A model generated the notes under the pieces. It was not told the DNA's origin and ran no database searches. It worked only from the letters and a program-made list of their open reading frames with translations. The position numbers and the translations under genes were made by a program. From assembly GCF_001642475.1 (NCBI RefSeq), contig NW_019173973.1, positions 62,001 to 126,000 on the forward strand: a DNA stretch of 64,000 nt. The letters run 5' to 3'. The stretch comes from Fonsecaea monophora (taxonomy: Eukaryota; Ascomycota; Eurotiomycetes; Chaetothyriales; Herpotrichiellaceae). This document shows, in pieces, positions 22,322 through 34,093 of this stretch. Numbering within the stretch: position 1 is the first letter of the stretch; every line of letters starts with the position of its first letter.

Positions 22322-23932
22322 ATGAGTCCCTGGACTACATTGCCCCGGTCATGGGAGTTGGAGGATGTTCAAGCAGTCTTGAATGTCTTCGTGACAGCCC
22401 TCAGTGGCATGTCTATCTTCGTATTCACCCGCTGCTACTGGTCACTTGGGGCGCGACAAGCTGCCAAAGGAAAGGCCGTGCCTGTATCATCGCTGCTCAG
22501 CTTGAACACTCCAGGCGAGGCTATCGATATTCTCCTCCTGTTGAAATCTCATGCCTTCCAACATTGGAATATTGTCGCTCAGAGCCTCGTTGTCATTGCT
22601 CTCTCAATCACAACTATATTGTCTGGTCCTATTGCCAAATACTCAACAAGACTGACTGAAGTCGTGGTACACACGGAGGTCAATGGGCATCTTGCACAGA
22701 GAACAGATAACAGCATGCCAGTCTCACAAGTGCCGTGGAATCTGACCCAAACGAGTCTCGAACGTGCCAATTTTCCTGTTGACCAACTGCTGGACTACGT
22801 CCCCGACACTTCGGATTTTTGGGTCTACCGTCCTGACGAATGGAACAACACTTGGAGTATGAGCTGCGAGACCATCGAATCAACGCCAGTGACCCTGTAC
22901 CTCACGTCAGAGTGCGATACTTTGACAGGGAAGTTTGGCGGTGCAATAGAAGATGAAATTTTTCCTGCATTTCTGACCAGTGACTACGGCTACTACGACG
23001 CTGGAGATTTCTACACCAACGCAACGTTTATCAAAGACTTGCTTCTCTGTATGTATGCGGCCAACTACTCAAATTGGGATGAGGCTCTCAGCCATATCGG
23101 GACATACCGCATGGTGAATATGTCCATGGTAGCTTTGCATGTTCACCACGCACCGAAGAATGCGTCTGATGATTACGCCCCATGTCGGTTTGGTGAAGGT
23201 CCGGTAGGCTCTGCTTCATATACGCGGGTCGATTGTACTGTCCAGCTCACCAACGATCGCATACCGGATCCAGATTGGATAGGATTCCCCGATGTTGACG
23301 ATGTTTTTAGCATTCCTTCCGCAATGGTGAACAACTACTTCACACGCTTTAAAGACGAGTCAATGGCGGACCAGAAGATTTCCACTATCAGCGCAAGAGA
23401 GCTGCAACGTTTCTATCAAACCTACATGATCACAAAAGACACTCAACGGAAGCGGACAGTCAAACGGACGATAAGCGTCCGTGTTCCTGCCGTACAACTA
23501 TCCAATGCATTTATTGCGGTGTTTAGCATTCTTGCGGCCTTCATTTGCCTCGGGGGACCAGCCTATGGTCTCTTCCGTTTCATACATCGACGAGCCATGG
23601 ACTCATTGCCGCAGACAAAGCTTGATTGGTTGTTAGAATGCATCATGTCACGGTCTCCAAACCCAAGCTATGTGGGTAGTCGAGGGCCAATACCATCGAC
23701 CGTCACCAAACCCCAGGCACCAGTACCCTGGCATGTACGAGCAGATAGGAAACGGGCCCAGTTTGAGGCCGGGACTTACAGCACAAAGCAGGCGGAAGAA
23801 CTCCCTAACTCACCCTACGAGTACGTTCACGCAGTACCACCAGTCCTCCCGGATAAAGTACCTTCAGGTAGTCGAGCCCAGCCAGATCTCGGCTTCTGGA
23901 GTCCATACCCACAAGAAAACAGACCAATGTGA
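22322..23932 (+). CDS. Uncharacterised fungal multi-pass membrane protein with large extracytoplasmic domain
   Basis: A single open frame of 536 residues from ATG 22322. Hydrophobic segments lie at about residues 20-40 and 77-98 near the N terminus and at about 400-425 near the C terminus (LSNAFIAVFSILAAFICLGG). Between them is a region of about 300 residues rich in aromatic residues and cysteines with several N-glycosylation sequons (NLT, NNT, NAT, NYS, NMS), so it probably faces the cell exterior or the ER/vacuole lumen. The tail is Pro-rich. The layout matches a common but unnamed family of filamentous-fungal membrane proteins; function unknown. An upstream exon may be missing or broken (22094-22321). 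Confidence 0.75.
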   Translation: MSPWTTLPRSWELEDVQAVLNVFVTALSGMSIFVFTRCYWSLGARQAAKGKAVPVSSLLSLNTPGEAIDILLLLKSHAFQHWNIVAQSLVVIALSITTILSGPIAKYSTRLTEVVVHTEVNGHLAQRTDNSMPVSQVPWNLTQTSLERANFPVDQLLDYVPDTSDFWVYRPDEWNNTWSMSCETIESTPVTLYLTSECDTLTGKFGGAIEDEIFPAFLTSDYGYYDAGDFYTNATFIKDLLLCMYAANYSNWDEALSHIGTYRMVNMSMVALHVHHAPKNASDDYAPCRFGEGPVGSASYTRVDCTVQLTNDRIPDPDWIGFPDVDDVFSIPSAMVNNYFTRFKDESMADQKISTISARELQRFYQTYMITKDTQRKRTVKRTISVRVPAVQLSNAFIAVFSILAAFICLGGPAYGLFRFIHRRAMDSLPQTKLDWLLECIMSRSPNPSYVGSRGPIPSTVTKPQAPVPWHVRADRKRAQFEAGTYSTKQAEELPNSPYEYVHAVPPVLPDKVPSGSRAQPDLGFWSPYPQENRPM

Positions 23933-25985
23933 GGTGGAGAAGAACTTGTGCATGTTGGATCTGGCAACTCAAGTTGAGTGAGGCAATGACAAGGAATTGA
24001 ATTGGTACCGATCTTCTCGCGGAAAGGTTCACAGCGGTTCTTGCCAAGTGGGAAGTTGCTCCCAATTGCAATCTTTTGCCTGAGCCTGGATCAAGAGCAC
24101 TATCACAATTCCTTTGCAACCAAGCCCTTTTAAGGAAGACGGTGTTCGAGGTTGGCTTACTGTTATCCAGTTGCTAAGCTTGGGCAGGGATTGCTTTCAC
24201 ATGCGTTTTGTGTCATGATCTGGTGACGACGGGAGGCATGCTAGAAGCTGCTAGAGGATACGACACTGTTTTCTCCTAATTGATAATTGAATTCAAGTCT
24301 GTAATGGTCCTTTTGGCAAGCCCCACGACCCGCCTGATCATGAAGTGCAGCACAATATGTGTATCATCTTGTCCAATAACTTGTCTTCTGGTAATGCAGT
24401 TCGCCCCATTAAGGATGGAGAGGCATTCTTGGGAATGGATCGACTATTACTCGGAGTCATGATATCACTAAACTGGTCGTGAATTCCCCCCCGTGGCTCC
24501 CTGAAAAATACCGGACAAAATCATACGAGACCGATGGAAAGGGCAGACTCGTCTCTCGACCAGAATCATCCCCTGCTCGGTAGCGGGAGACTTTGTGGCT
24601 GCTGACTGAGGATGGAGGGATTTGATTTCCAATAGTCATGGCTCCAACTAGTGTTCGTACTCGTAGAATCTACCGTCATCACAGAAAATCTCCGAGAAAG
24701 CTTGTCGATCCTATCTTCTCAAACGGTGATTCCCCAGAAGAGGCTCCTCCGGACCAGGGTCCTCATGCATATTAGCTCCTTCTGTCAACGTCTTCGGTGC
24801 ATGAACAGGAGGGGGAGACGCTTCGGGGAGGCGGACGCGATTCTGCAGGTGCATGTCCCGTATTCAAAGGCGTGTGTGTGGCACGATAGTTCCCGTTTGG
24901 GGGGAAATGAGCATCAAGTGCGTGGTCAGACATGGTAGCGTCGGAAGGTACAGCTTGTCATCTAGATTGCAGATACTATTCATTTCTCATTGGCATTCTA
25001 TTAGGTTACTTAGATGGTTTTACTCTGTCCTTTACGCCGGCCATCAACAAGTAATTCCTTACAGAGTAGGTCTTTCACTATTGTAGGCGGTCTCCGGCGA
25101 GAGTGGGTGCAAGTATGGCCTCTCTGTGTCAGACCATGCTATTTAGCTTGTCTTCATCCCACGCGGCTGGCAGTGGCGCTCTGACAGTTACCTGAGGAGT
25201 CTCCCTCGTGGAGAGGATGCCGGGATCATGGGTGTTGGACTTGTCTCTGAGGGAAATCTCCACACACATTGTACAGGAGGGGAATTTCGAGAGTATTTGC
25301 CAAACTAATTGTTGGCTGCGCAGCGAATGAGAGGGCAAGAAAGGCATTTTGCAGAAAAAGGCCTGTTCAGGGGCCGCTGCCAAGCGCCCTGTCAGAGCCA
25401 TTTCGGGAAACATCCATCGCATCCAGAATCCATCTCCACGTCTCTGTGCCTCGCGCTAATCGCACCATCTGCCTCTTCTCGCGTATCCTTGGTCAGTCCT
25501 CCCTGCCACCTTCACACCATACACGCTGTTTATCACGCTCTTCTAGTCAAAAACCCCCTCTGCAACGGCACGCGTCGGAGGCAAAGACTGAGTCCTGACC
25601 AGGTTGGATATTGGTTGGACCCCCCAGAATGGCAAGACTTCTCCCAACAAGTGCCAACCCGGCAACCCTCGCTATGCATCGATGCCTGTTTGACTCGGAG
25701 CGCCCACGGGGAAGGGGAAAAAACCAGGGAAAGAAAGAGCTCGACCTGCAAGAGGGGGAAAAAACCGTTGGACCTTATAGCGCTTGCTTTTCCTCTCAAT
25801 CCCTCGAGAACGAGCCTCATCATGCAGTATTTGCCTTTTCATCAATGTGATATCGATTTCTGATACCTTTTTATGCCTGTTTGCCTTTGGCTATCCCACC
25901 AGTGTCAACCTTGCTGCAGTAATTGGACAGCGCCCGCGTCCTGCTATTGGACCCCAACGGCAGACCAAGCCGGAATCTATTCATC
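23933..25985. other. Intergenic, 2 kb
   Basis: No convincing gene. Short ORFs on both strands lack recognisable motifs. It presumably holds the 3' UTR of the membrane protein and the promoter of the rhodopsin-domain gene. Confidence 0.55.
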
Positions 25986-27113
25986 ATGAATCAAGTTCCA
26001 ACAGATCTTCTACCTCACGATTCATACGTGGGAGAGATCTATCGAGTCAACATATCCTTTATCTGTGTCAATTCCGTCATCATCATCATACGCTTGATCG
26101 TCAGAGGCTTCGTGGTGAGACAGGTCGCTGTTGACGATTTTCTCATGGTGGCGGCTGGCCTCTTCGCTGATGCTTTCTCCGCTATGTCGATAGTTGGTAA
26201 GTTGGCGAATACAACCCGAGAGACGATTGTGTTTGTCTGACAACAGAAAAAGGCATACGATATGGCCTAGGGAAACACATCTATGACCTCCCGCAGGACT
26301 CCAGATTGGTTGACAACACAAAGAAAGTGATTCAGGTCATAAAACACCCCCTTCTTCGATAAAGAATAAGCTGACAAGCAATAGACCTTGTGGACATGTC
26401 AAATCATGTACGTGACAGCCTTGATGCTGGTCAAGATATCCATCGTTACTTCGTATCTTCGAGTTTTCCCGACTCCTACCTTTCGGAAAATAATGTATGC
26501 TCTCGGTGTGGCCATTATCGCGGTCTGGATCTGCAGTATCCTCGTTACCATCTTCCAATGCCATCCGGTCCGCGCAGCTTGGGACTTTACTCTTCCTAGA
26601 GACTGCTTGCAAATCGTCTCATTCTATTACTTCACCACCGCTTTTTCGATATTTACCGACTTCTTGCTGTGTACCCTACCGTTGCCAGTCTTTTACAGGC
26701 TTAAACTACCAGCGAGGCAAAAGTATATCGTGTCTTTACTGTTTGCCATTGGCTTGTTCGCAACCGTCGCATCGGCTCTACGCATAAGTGTACTCAGGAG
26801 TGTCGACAGCCTGGATGTCACCATGGGATCAGTATCCACAATGAAATGGTCCGTGGTTGAGGTTGGCACGGGTATCGTCTGTGCATGTATACCTTGCCTG
26901 AAGCCTCTTTTCAAGGGGTTTTTGCCAGACAAGACCTCCGCCAACAGGTCTGGTCACCGCGCCGATGGGCCTGGTGTGCATACACCTCGGCTAGGAACTG
27001 CGCATGAAGAGCGGCACGAGCTGACCAAGCCCTCGGACGGCTGGACGAACTTTAGTCGGCAAACACTGACTTTGAAACAAGGCCCGATGGTGACGGCAAA
27101 GAACTTCGTGTAA
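25986..27113 (+). CDS. Rhodopsin-domain integral membrane protein (Pth11/SAT20-like)
   Basis: Three exons (25986-26196, 26247-26335, 26385-27113; introns 50 and 49 bp) give 342 residues with about seven hydrophobic helices. Family landmarks are the first helix followed by RLIVRGFVVRQVAVDDFLM, a loop with GIRYGLGKHIYD, WTCQIMYVTALMLVKISI in helix 3, FQCHPVRAAWD in the second large loop, and WSVVEVGTGIVCACIPCLKPL at the last helix. This is the conserved pattern of the fungal rhodopsin-domain family, which includes many Pth11-like proteins; Pth11 itself is a plasma-membrane receptor for surface cues. The N terminus is short and no CFEM domain is present. The cytoplasmic tail of about 60 residues is polar. 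The ligand is unknown. Confidence 0.88.
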
Positions 27114-28718
27114 CGGCAAAGTGTCACAAGGACGGCACTTTGGCCCTTTTGGAGCCAGATCGAATTCCCCTCGCGACTGCAGCATTTTCGGCCCAGAAAC
27201 AGAAAAAGTCACCATATTTGCTTTCTATAAACATGACCTGCGCAAGCAACCCCATGTCCTAGAGATCACTTGATCTGACATGAGCATTTGGAGTTTGGTC
27301 GATCCCGTTCTTCCCGCTGTTATGACCGTCTCGCGCTGCAATGGGACTTCCTTCTCTGCGGCGACTTTGTCTGTACGATTCCAAACTACATATGGGAGCG
27401 AAGCTGTCCTGTTCCCAGACTTGACCCCGAAGGGATATGCCACTTCGAAACGCAAAGGAAAACGCAGTGGAAAATTGCAACTCTCACGAGACCACGACAA
27501 CTTTTACGAGACGATCTTACATTTTCCACTGAACAGAAACAAACGGGACGACATCGGAGAGCTGGCTCTTCCTTGGTGTAGTATTTTGGAGATCTATGTT
27601 TCGATGACTGGTTTAGAGAGGTCTCAATCTGCGTTGATAAATGGGAGTGGAGCAGATGTCCCAACGAGAGTATTTATCTTTCCTTCTACGTATGTATTTT
27701 CCTACTCTTGATATGTGTATTCCCGGAGGATGGGTCTCGTTTTGGCATCTATCTCAGCGAGGGTTCGAGATGTATGCATGGGGGAAATGTACCAGTCAGT
27801 CCAATGGAAGCTGGGCGGCGGCGGATGTCTCAATATCTCCCTTTTTCTCCTTTCTTTATCCCTAATTCCTCTGGAATGTCCTTTCATTTTCTCAAGCTGT
27901 CGTTCGAGGATGAGGTCAGGACAATATGCGGACATTTCCATATCTATTCCCAGCCAGTCTATGTATACGGAACAGGGCAAACTGGGAACAACAAGTCGAC
28001 ATTTATTATCATGATGTACTTCGACACCAGAAATAGCCACCTTTTTTTTTAAATCAAGAGATATGGGTATTCTCGAAACCCCACTTGGAAAATCCAAATT
28101 ATGTGGTATGGATGTAAATATACTGTACGAGAGATTTCTCTTTATATTAAGTAAATCTAGCGGTAGAGATATTAGTATCCTATCGGGCTAGTATTTCTTA
28201 TCTCCTCCGAGTGATAGTATGCCGATCTGTGCCTAGTGCTAGGGCAGCTACAGAATCTAATAAATATGTACCTAAATTACGCTTTTCAAGAGTACGGGAA
28301 GCCTTATCCATAGTGGTTTATGCTATCAAAGAGAGTAGTGGTGGAGGTATACTGTTGAGAAAAGGAGGCATCAAAACAGGACGAGATTTGACGCGGTGCG
28401 CGCCATGCGGGGGGGCGCGCGAGGTGGTGCCCGACGTTAGTCGAATGGCATGTGGCACGCCAAGACTTTGGGAACTATTTTGGCCACTCGAGGGATACTA
28501 ATACCCTAATTTTCTTGCAATATAATATCTGCTTGCCCGCCAAAACTCTGACAGTTATCCAGCTACACATTTCTAACATGCCCTTACCATCTTTAAGTCT
28601 TTGGGTTGAAGACCAACATCACCTGTCTCAGGAGCCCGCGGGCTCGGAGAACTCATCGAGAGAAGATTAGACACAGGAACAAGCGGTGCAAGACACAGGG
28701 GATGCGAAGTCTAATAAC
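27114..28718. other. Intergenic, AT-rich in its right half
   Basis: No gene recognised between 27114 and about 28577. The stretch around 28040-28330 is AT-rich and may be a decayed element. From 28578 an ATG frame leads towards the RNase H-like gene but is closed by TAG at 28668-28670; see that entry. Confidence 0.5.
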
Positions 28719-29540
28719 ATGGAAGTCCAGGAGCCCAGTGAACGCGACCTCGTCTCGGAAGAACAGCTGCAAATCCCGACTAGGCCCTTAGTGGCGATCT
28801 TACCCCAAGAAAACGCCCTTCTCAGCTCTCAAACAGCGGCTCATCTCCGGCCCCATTTGCCACCATACGAATGGTCGTTCTGGACAGATGCTTGCCTGCG
28901 GGGCCCCAAACCGGTTAAGCTTGACGGATGCGGCTTCTGCGTCGTACACCGTCGTCTCGACAATAGCGACCCTGGTGATCGAGACTTTACTATCACATGG
29001 TGGCAAAGCTGCTTTGTGGCACGCAATGTCCATCAGATAGGACACGCTGAAATGCTTGCGGTGGCGCAAGCCTTGGAGATGGCCGTCGACCAATGCGAAC
29101 GTATCTCCGGTACCGTCGTCACTAAAGCAAAAATAAAAATGCCAGGGGCGGCTGAGGACATAAAGCGTCGGGCAGCGACTATTCCCTGGCCGATGCCGAA
29201 GGCGGTGAATGTATTTACGGATAGTCAGCAGGTGTTGGACTCCTTCGATAGCTGCTGGCTTTCTGGCAGAACGCCAGCTCGGCGGTCACCAATGAGGCAT
29301 GCCAACGCGATGATTGAAGCGCTTAGCGATTTAGGCGTCAGAGTGCATCTTCAGTGGGTTCCAGGCCATGCCGGCGACGTCCGTAATCGTTGGGCCCATG
29401 AAGGAGCTCGAAATGCACTCAAACCGCAATACCATGGGCGGAAAGTGTATACGAGGAAAGTGCACCGCGTTCACCGGAGGCGTCACAAGGACAGAACTGT
29501 GACACGACCCTCCACGGCCACTATTGAGAAAGGAACCTGA
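28719..29540 (+). CDS. RNase H-like domain protein, possibly inactive or decayed
   Basis: 273 residues from ATG 28719. RNase H fold signatures appear in order: FWTDACL (D57), GHAEMLAVAQALE (E111), VFTDSQQVLDSF (D168) and VHLQWVPGHAGD followed by WAHEGA. The first three acidic metal ligands are kept, but the fourth, normally Asp in an AD-x-LA motif, appears to be Asn223, so catalysis is doubtful. The C terminus is Arg/Lys-rich. The same frame is open upstream from ATG 28578 apart from one TAG at 28668-28670. The flanking residues (Glu/Ser/Gln-rich) have similar composition on both sides of that stop, which suggests an originally longer protein truncated by a nonsense change. RNase H domains like this occur in retroelements and in domesticated fungal genes; no reverse transcriptase lies nearby. 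Confidence 0.6.
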   Translation: MEVQEPSERDLVSEEQLQIPTRPLVAILPQENALLSSQTAAHLRPHLPPYEWSFWTDACLRGPKPVKLDGCGFCVVHRRLDNSDPGDRDFTITWWQSCFVARNVHQIGHAEMLAVAQALEMAVDQCERISGTVVTKAKIKMPGAAEDIKRRAATIPWPMPKAVNVFTDSQQVLDSFDSCWLSGRTPARRSPMRHANAMIEALSDLGVRVHLQWVPGHAGDVRNRWAHEGARNALKPQYHGRKVYTRKVHRVHRRRHKDRTVTRPSTATIEKGT

Positions 29541-31179
29541 GCCTGCAGCACGACAGCGGTGTAAACTACGAGAACCAGTAGACCTCGAGGATTCGTTAAT
29601 TTGAGGCAATCGAGTTGCACACGTCCAAACACCATTCGGTGATGGGAAGACTGGGTGAAGTTGGCTTGAGGACGCATGATTCATGTTAGAAAATTTCATT
29701 GCAGCTACGTATTTGCGCAGAAGGTACATAAAAGACGAAGCCACACGAACCCCAACACCAGCTAATAGTTAGCAACACATGCAACCAACACGTCATCTGA
29801 AATCCATCCCCCCGCGACATATTGCATGGCTTCGAATCGCCCAAAAGGAGTTGGACGAACCGAGAAGACCTAGAAAAGAATAAAAAGGTGGTCAGTCTTT
29901 GACTGAGTGAAGTTGCAAATTGCAGAGTCGAGATGGTGTGCAGTTGAAGACAGCTTGGGTGGGAAGATATGTGCGGAATGAAGAAGAAAAGTTGAGGGAG
30001 AAGAGGGAAAGCAGCTTATTTAAATGGTGAGAGAATGGGAGGGTGTACTTTCCTGATGGGCGAGGAAAGCAGCATCAAGGAAAGAACAAGACAGAAGCAA
30101 CAAGTGACGTCGGAGCACGAGGGAACGAGCAAGAGGTAGACGGCACCACGCATACAGCATGACATGATGGAGATGATGAAGTCGCCAACGCGTTATAGGA
30201 AACACTTTATCGAATGGTGGCTACGCTTGTTGGGAAGGGAATGAGGGAGGCACTGCCAACATTGTAAGCTCGGCTATGGAAAGAGTAATTGAACGATATA
30301 CGCAAAAAGCACGAAAAGTAGGAGCAGAGTTGGAAATCTGCTCGCCTTGACAATCAAACAATAACTGGATACAGTGCGAGGCTGAGCTGTGTGAAGGATA
30401 TCGAATTCTCTTTGCGTGGACGTTCTTGTCGGCTTACACGCTCGACGGGTCTTTGCAAATAATGCATCTGCTCTCCTTGCCCCCGGATTTCGCCCATGCC
30501 CCGTTGAGGTTCGAATGTCGCCGTAATGGCGATTATTCTCATGTGAAAGAATGAGCACCTTTCAAAATTAGGATTGCGAACAGTCGGCATGATGGGATCG
30601 GACAAAAACCTTTTTGAGTACTATTCCTCCAAGACTGTGGGCTACAAAGATGAGAGGCCTGGCTTTGGTCGTCACACTGTATTAGTGCACATTTAAGCCA
30701 AAATTGTCTATTAATCGCCTCGTTCCTTCTGGGTTGGCCTGAGCATCCATATTCGGTTCAGCAAATCGAGAGCGAAGTCTTAAATCCCAACCTTAGAACG
30801 ACCGAGGAGCAGGCTTGAGTCGTATCTGAAAGTCCGGTCTCGGCATCTTTCCAGGTCTCTCTAGCCTTCCCATTTAGTCCGCAAACGGCAACGACACTGC
30901 AAGGTTAGAGAAAACAGAGCTTCGATAGATCAGTAGGCTGGGAGCTCGTGTCCAGAATTGTTGACGTGGAGCGACTCCCTTCGGGCATAGAACGGCGCAG
31001 GAGATACATAGACTGTCGACATCGATTGGTACGCAAGTCCGACTGCCCCATGATTTAAAACAATCATACTATTTCGCAACGCTTAAGTGCAGTATGGCTT
31101 TCAGAACGTGAGATGCAGGAGTGGCTTGCCTCATTTAGCGAGTGTCCAATTGACATTGTCTACGAGTAGCCGAACTGGC
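29541..31179. other. Intergenic, 1.6 kb
   Basis: No recognisable gene. A minus-strand ORF at 30605-30354 has ordinary composition but no motif. It forms the left border of the repeat-flanked segment. Confidence 0.5.
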
Positions 31180-31400
31180 TCCTGCGGATTGGTATCGGAG
31201 CAGCGCTTCCTGCGGCTTGTCCAGTGCTCGAGCGTGCTCCCCCAGCGCTCCCCCGTACTCTGCTGTGGCTCCCTCGACGCTCCCCCGTCTCGAATCAGGT
31301 ATCCCCAATGCTCCGTCACGTACCAGGGTAAAGCGGCCTCGCTCCCTTTCCTAAACGAAAATAGTAAGGGACAATGCACAGTTCGGGGTACATATAATAT
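31180..31400 (+). repeat. Direct repeat copy A flanking the DUF4238 gene
   Basis: About 220 bp that aligns with 34667-34870 in the same orientation. The best-conserved core, about 31329-31400, starts TAAAGCGGCCTCGCTCCC, continues through ACAGTTCGGGG and ends in an ATATAATAT box. On the minus strand both copies read through as related short peptides (SFRKGSEAAL shared). Nature unknown: solo LTR, MITE or another dispersed repeat. Confidence 0.7.
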
Positions 31401-31733
31401 GTATATATAATCCTCGAACAATTGTCCTTCGCGCGCTCTCCCGCTAACGACTATTAGTCGACTCGCTCCCTTCTCCTCCCTTTCTCTCATTCCGGCTCCC
31501 ATTCTGCTCTCTTCTAGTCCTCTTCGTCTTCGGCCTGCTTCTGCCGCGCTCCCTTGTCTCTCTCTCTGCTCCCTCATGCGTCGGCGAGGCTCCCTTTTTG
31601 GCTCCAGTCATACTCGCTCTCATGTTGCACGCACTCAGCCTTGTGATAACCTCGGCTCACAGAGGTGCTCGGGGAGATTACCGGATTGCTTTTGATCCCA
31701 CCAAAGGTGTATATAGACTCAGCAGGTTCCTAG
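31401..31733. other. CTCCC-rich spacer between repeat A and the DUF4238 gene
   Basis: Pyrimidine-biased plus strand with many CTCCC/CTCTC runs (about 31425-31600). It includes the 3' flank of the DUF4238 gene. No gene seen. Confidence 0.5.
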
Positions 31734-34093
31734 TTAGAGAGAGGGGGAACGAAGTCTGCCCTTTGAACTCGGGCGAAAGAAGTTATCGAAGAGACACACT
31801 CTCAGCGAGCGAATCTGCACACGACTCAGGTCCGATCCCAGAAGCGAATCAAGTCTGTCGTATAGACTTTTGCGAAGCCACAACTCCAACCTCATCATGT
31901 ATGTGTCATAATCGGAATAAGTGGTCTCCATAGCTGTCCGCTGCTCGCATATCTGATAGAGACGTTCCCCTTCCTGCTCGAGTTTTGGAATTCCTAGAGA
32001 TTCAACATCAGCCATCTGCCAACAGTAAAAGTGCTGAGCGTGTGATGTTACTGCCTGCCCTTCACGGGGTTTCAACATCGACCGGAGAGCAAAATCACAC
32101 TTACCACAGACCAATATTGTCCCGGGTCGACCGAAGATAAGTTGCTGCTGCTCTTCTTCTAACCTCGCAGATTCCTTGACACTGACATTATTCGTTCCCG
32201 TGCCGAATGCCGGGGTTAAATAGAGGAACAGCTGCATGTCCCACAACCTATACATTATTTCTGCGAACCGAGCAGGGTTGAATACGTGATATGCTTGAGA
32301 AACGACGAATCAGTTACGAGATCTTTGAATGGGTTCGAACCATCATAAGAATTACTATGCGTACCGTCAATCACCGCATCCTCTAAGCCATCAGCTTTAC
32401 TCGTTGTACACTCTTTCAGTTCATCCTCTGGCTTGTTTATCGATTTACTCCTAATTCTCGTCCGTAATTGTCTCATGTGAAGCCATAGTCTCCTTGCGGG
32501 TAATTGCGTGAGCAATTTCGCACGTTCTTGACGGACGTGGGCTTTGAAGCTTTGAGGCTGGCTTTGAATGAGTCTGTCTACCCTGGTGACTAGGTTGGTG
32601 ATAGAGTTTGCTTGAGACAGGTCGTAGAGGATGGTACAACCATCGCCACCTGGTCTAGATCAGCCTGACTGTGAGATGCACGATCGCGTCAGCGAGACCC
32701 ACGTACCTAATCTCGAATACCGGCGTATAAACTCAGAAGATATCCCATCCAAGCACTTAAAGAAATTCCAATCAAAGTACTGGGCCCTAACGTCACTGCC
32801 TAACTCGGCTGCAGCAGCTTCGAGGAGTTTCAGGTAGGCCGGAACATTTGCTTTTCTCCAAGCGTTCAGTCTAGGCCAAGGAGAGGGAAGAGGCGAATGA
32901 CATTTCAACAACTGGTCGTTGGAGTAAGTTTGTTTGAATTCCATAGGATCAGCAGCGAGATAATGTTCAAGCATGTGCTTGAACTTCTGGCGGTCGTTGA
33001 AAACAATGCCCGATGTGGTGATAGCTTCTTCAAAGAATATCGTATTCAGTAGTTGCAGATGCTCGGTGCTTAGGCGGATAAATTTGAAGTTGAATTCGTC
33101 ATCTTTGCAGAACTGTGATACCGGCTCACCCTCGACCGGTGACCCAAAGTATCTGACTTGAGGTCGTTCAAGAGGTAGATCTATCAAATTCGAGAGCCTC
33201 TGTGGCTTAATCCGATCGAGACCAATCTCAGACTTTATCACTTCCAGCTGCTCCAATCTCATTCTTTCTTTATCTGGATCATCCCATTTCTGAAGCACGT
33301 TCTTGCGCATTATGATCATGAGATTTGGGCTGATTGGTGCAAAAACATGCCAGTCCATCCATTGGGTCTCATCATTCGGCCCTTCAAAAATACTGTATGC
33401 GTTCTGCGTAAGCATGAACTCATTATCAGAGTAAGGTAGATTAGCTGGGCAGCAGAAAGATAAAAAGGTCGATTCCAAATGCATAATGAACCACGCGGCA
33501 TCTGGAGGATATGCTTTCTCAATAATCTCTCTCTTCCACCCTTCATTGGTTCCCAGTGGGATACTGAGAAAGGCCAGCAGATTGTCGAGCCAGACGGTTT
33601 TCGGATCTTCAATCCCTCTTTCCTGCATGTAGATCAACATGTTATATCGGTCATCGGCGTCGTAGTCCTTCTTGGATTTCTCAAAGCGTCGCTCAAATGA
33701 ACAGTTACGGTAAAGCATAATGAAGAGAAATCTCCTTAATTCGTCCTTTTCATGCCTCCTGAGCGAAAATTGACTATTCCCGCAGTTATATGCAGTCTCA
33801 ATTTTTTGTAGAATCTTTGCTGCTCGCTCTTCAAGTGTGCAGAGCTCTTTCTCCACCATGCATTCTGCAACCGACGAAGCTGGGAAGATAGAAGGATCGA
33901 GGTACATATTGTTCCTACCAAATGTCCTCGCCGCGTTGCGACTTTCAAGTTTGCCATCTTCCAAATTTAGGAATGACACTTTACAATACTTTCGCGCTTT
34001 CGTTCTCTGTAGGCCCTCGGCAACAAGTGTTTCGAAATTTGAGAACTTGCGCAAAATGAATTGGGGGATGAAGTGCTGGTATTGGGAAGACAT
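31734..34093 (-). CDS. DUF4238-family protein of unknown function
   Basis: Three exons (34093-32707, 32649-32365, 32293-31734) join in frame to 743 residues. Intron 1 is 57 bp with a CTGAT branch. Intron 2 is 71 bp with a GTACGC donor, CTGAT branch and a weaker AAG acceptor, chosen because phase and the following YHVFNPARF segment fit. The N terminus QHFIPQFILRKFS (residues 6-18) is the DUF4238 signature, followed by an alpha-helical region with conserved-looking ELRRFLFIMLYRN and MIIMRK blocks. DUF4238 proteins occur in bacteria and fungi and have no established function. In exon 3, a further GTAAGT at 32107-32102 could remove 54 in-frame nucleotides (32107-32054), so two isoforms are possible. 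The gene is the only one between two direct repeats. Base composition looks lower in GC than at neighbouring VPS62, consistent with a different history (inference by eye). Confidence 0.8.

Noticed and set aside
31598..31933. Plus-strand ORF with a hydrophobic start
   Set aside because: Overlaps the DUF4238 last exon on the other strand; no homology signal.
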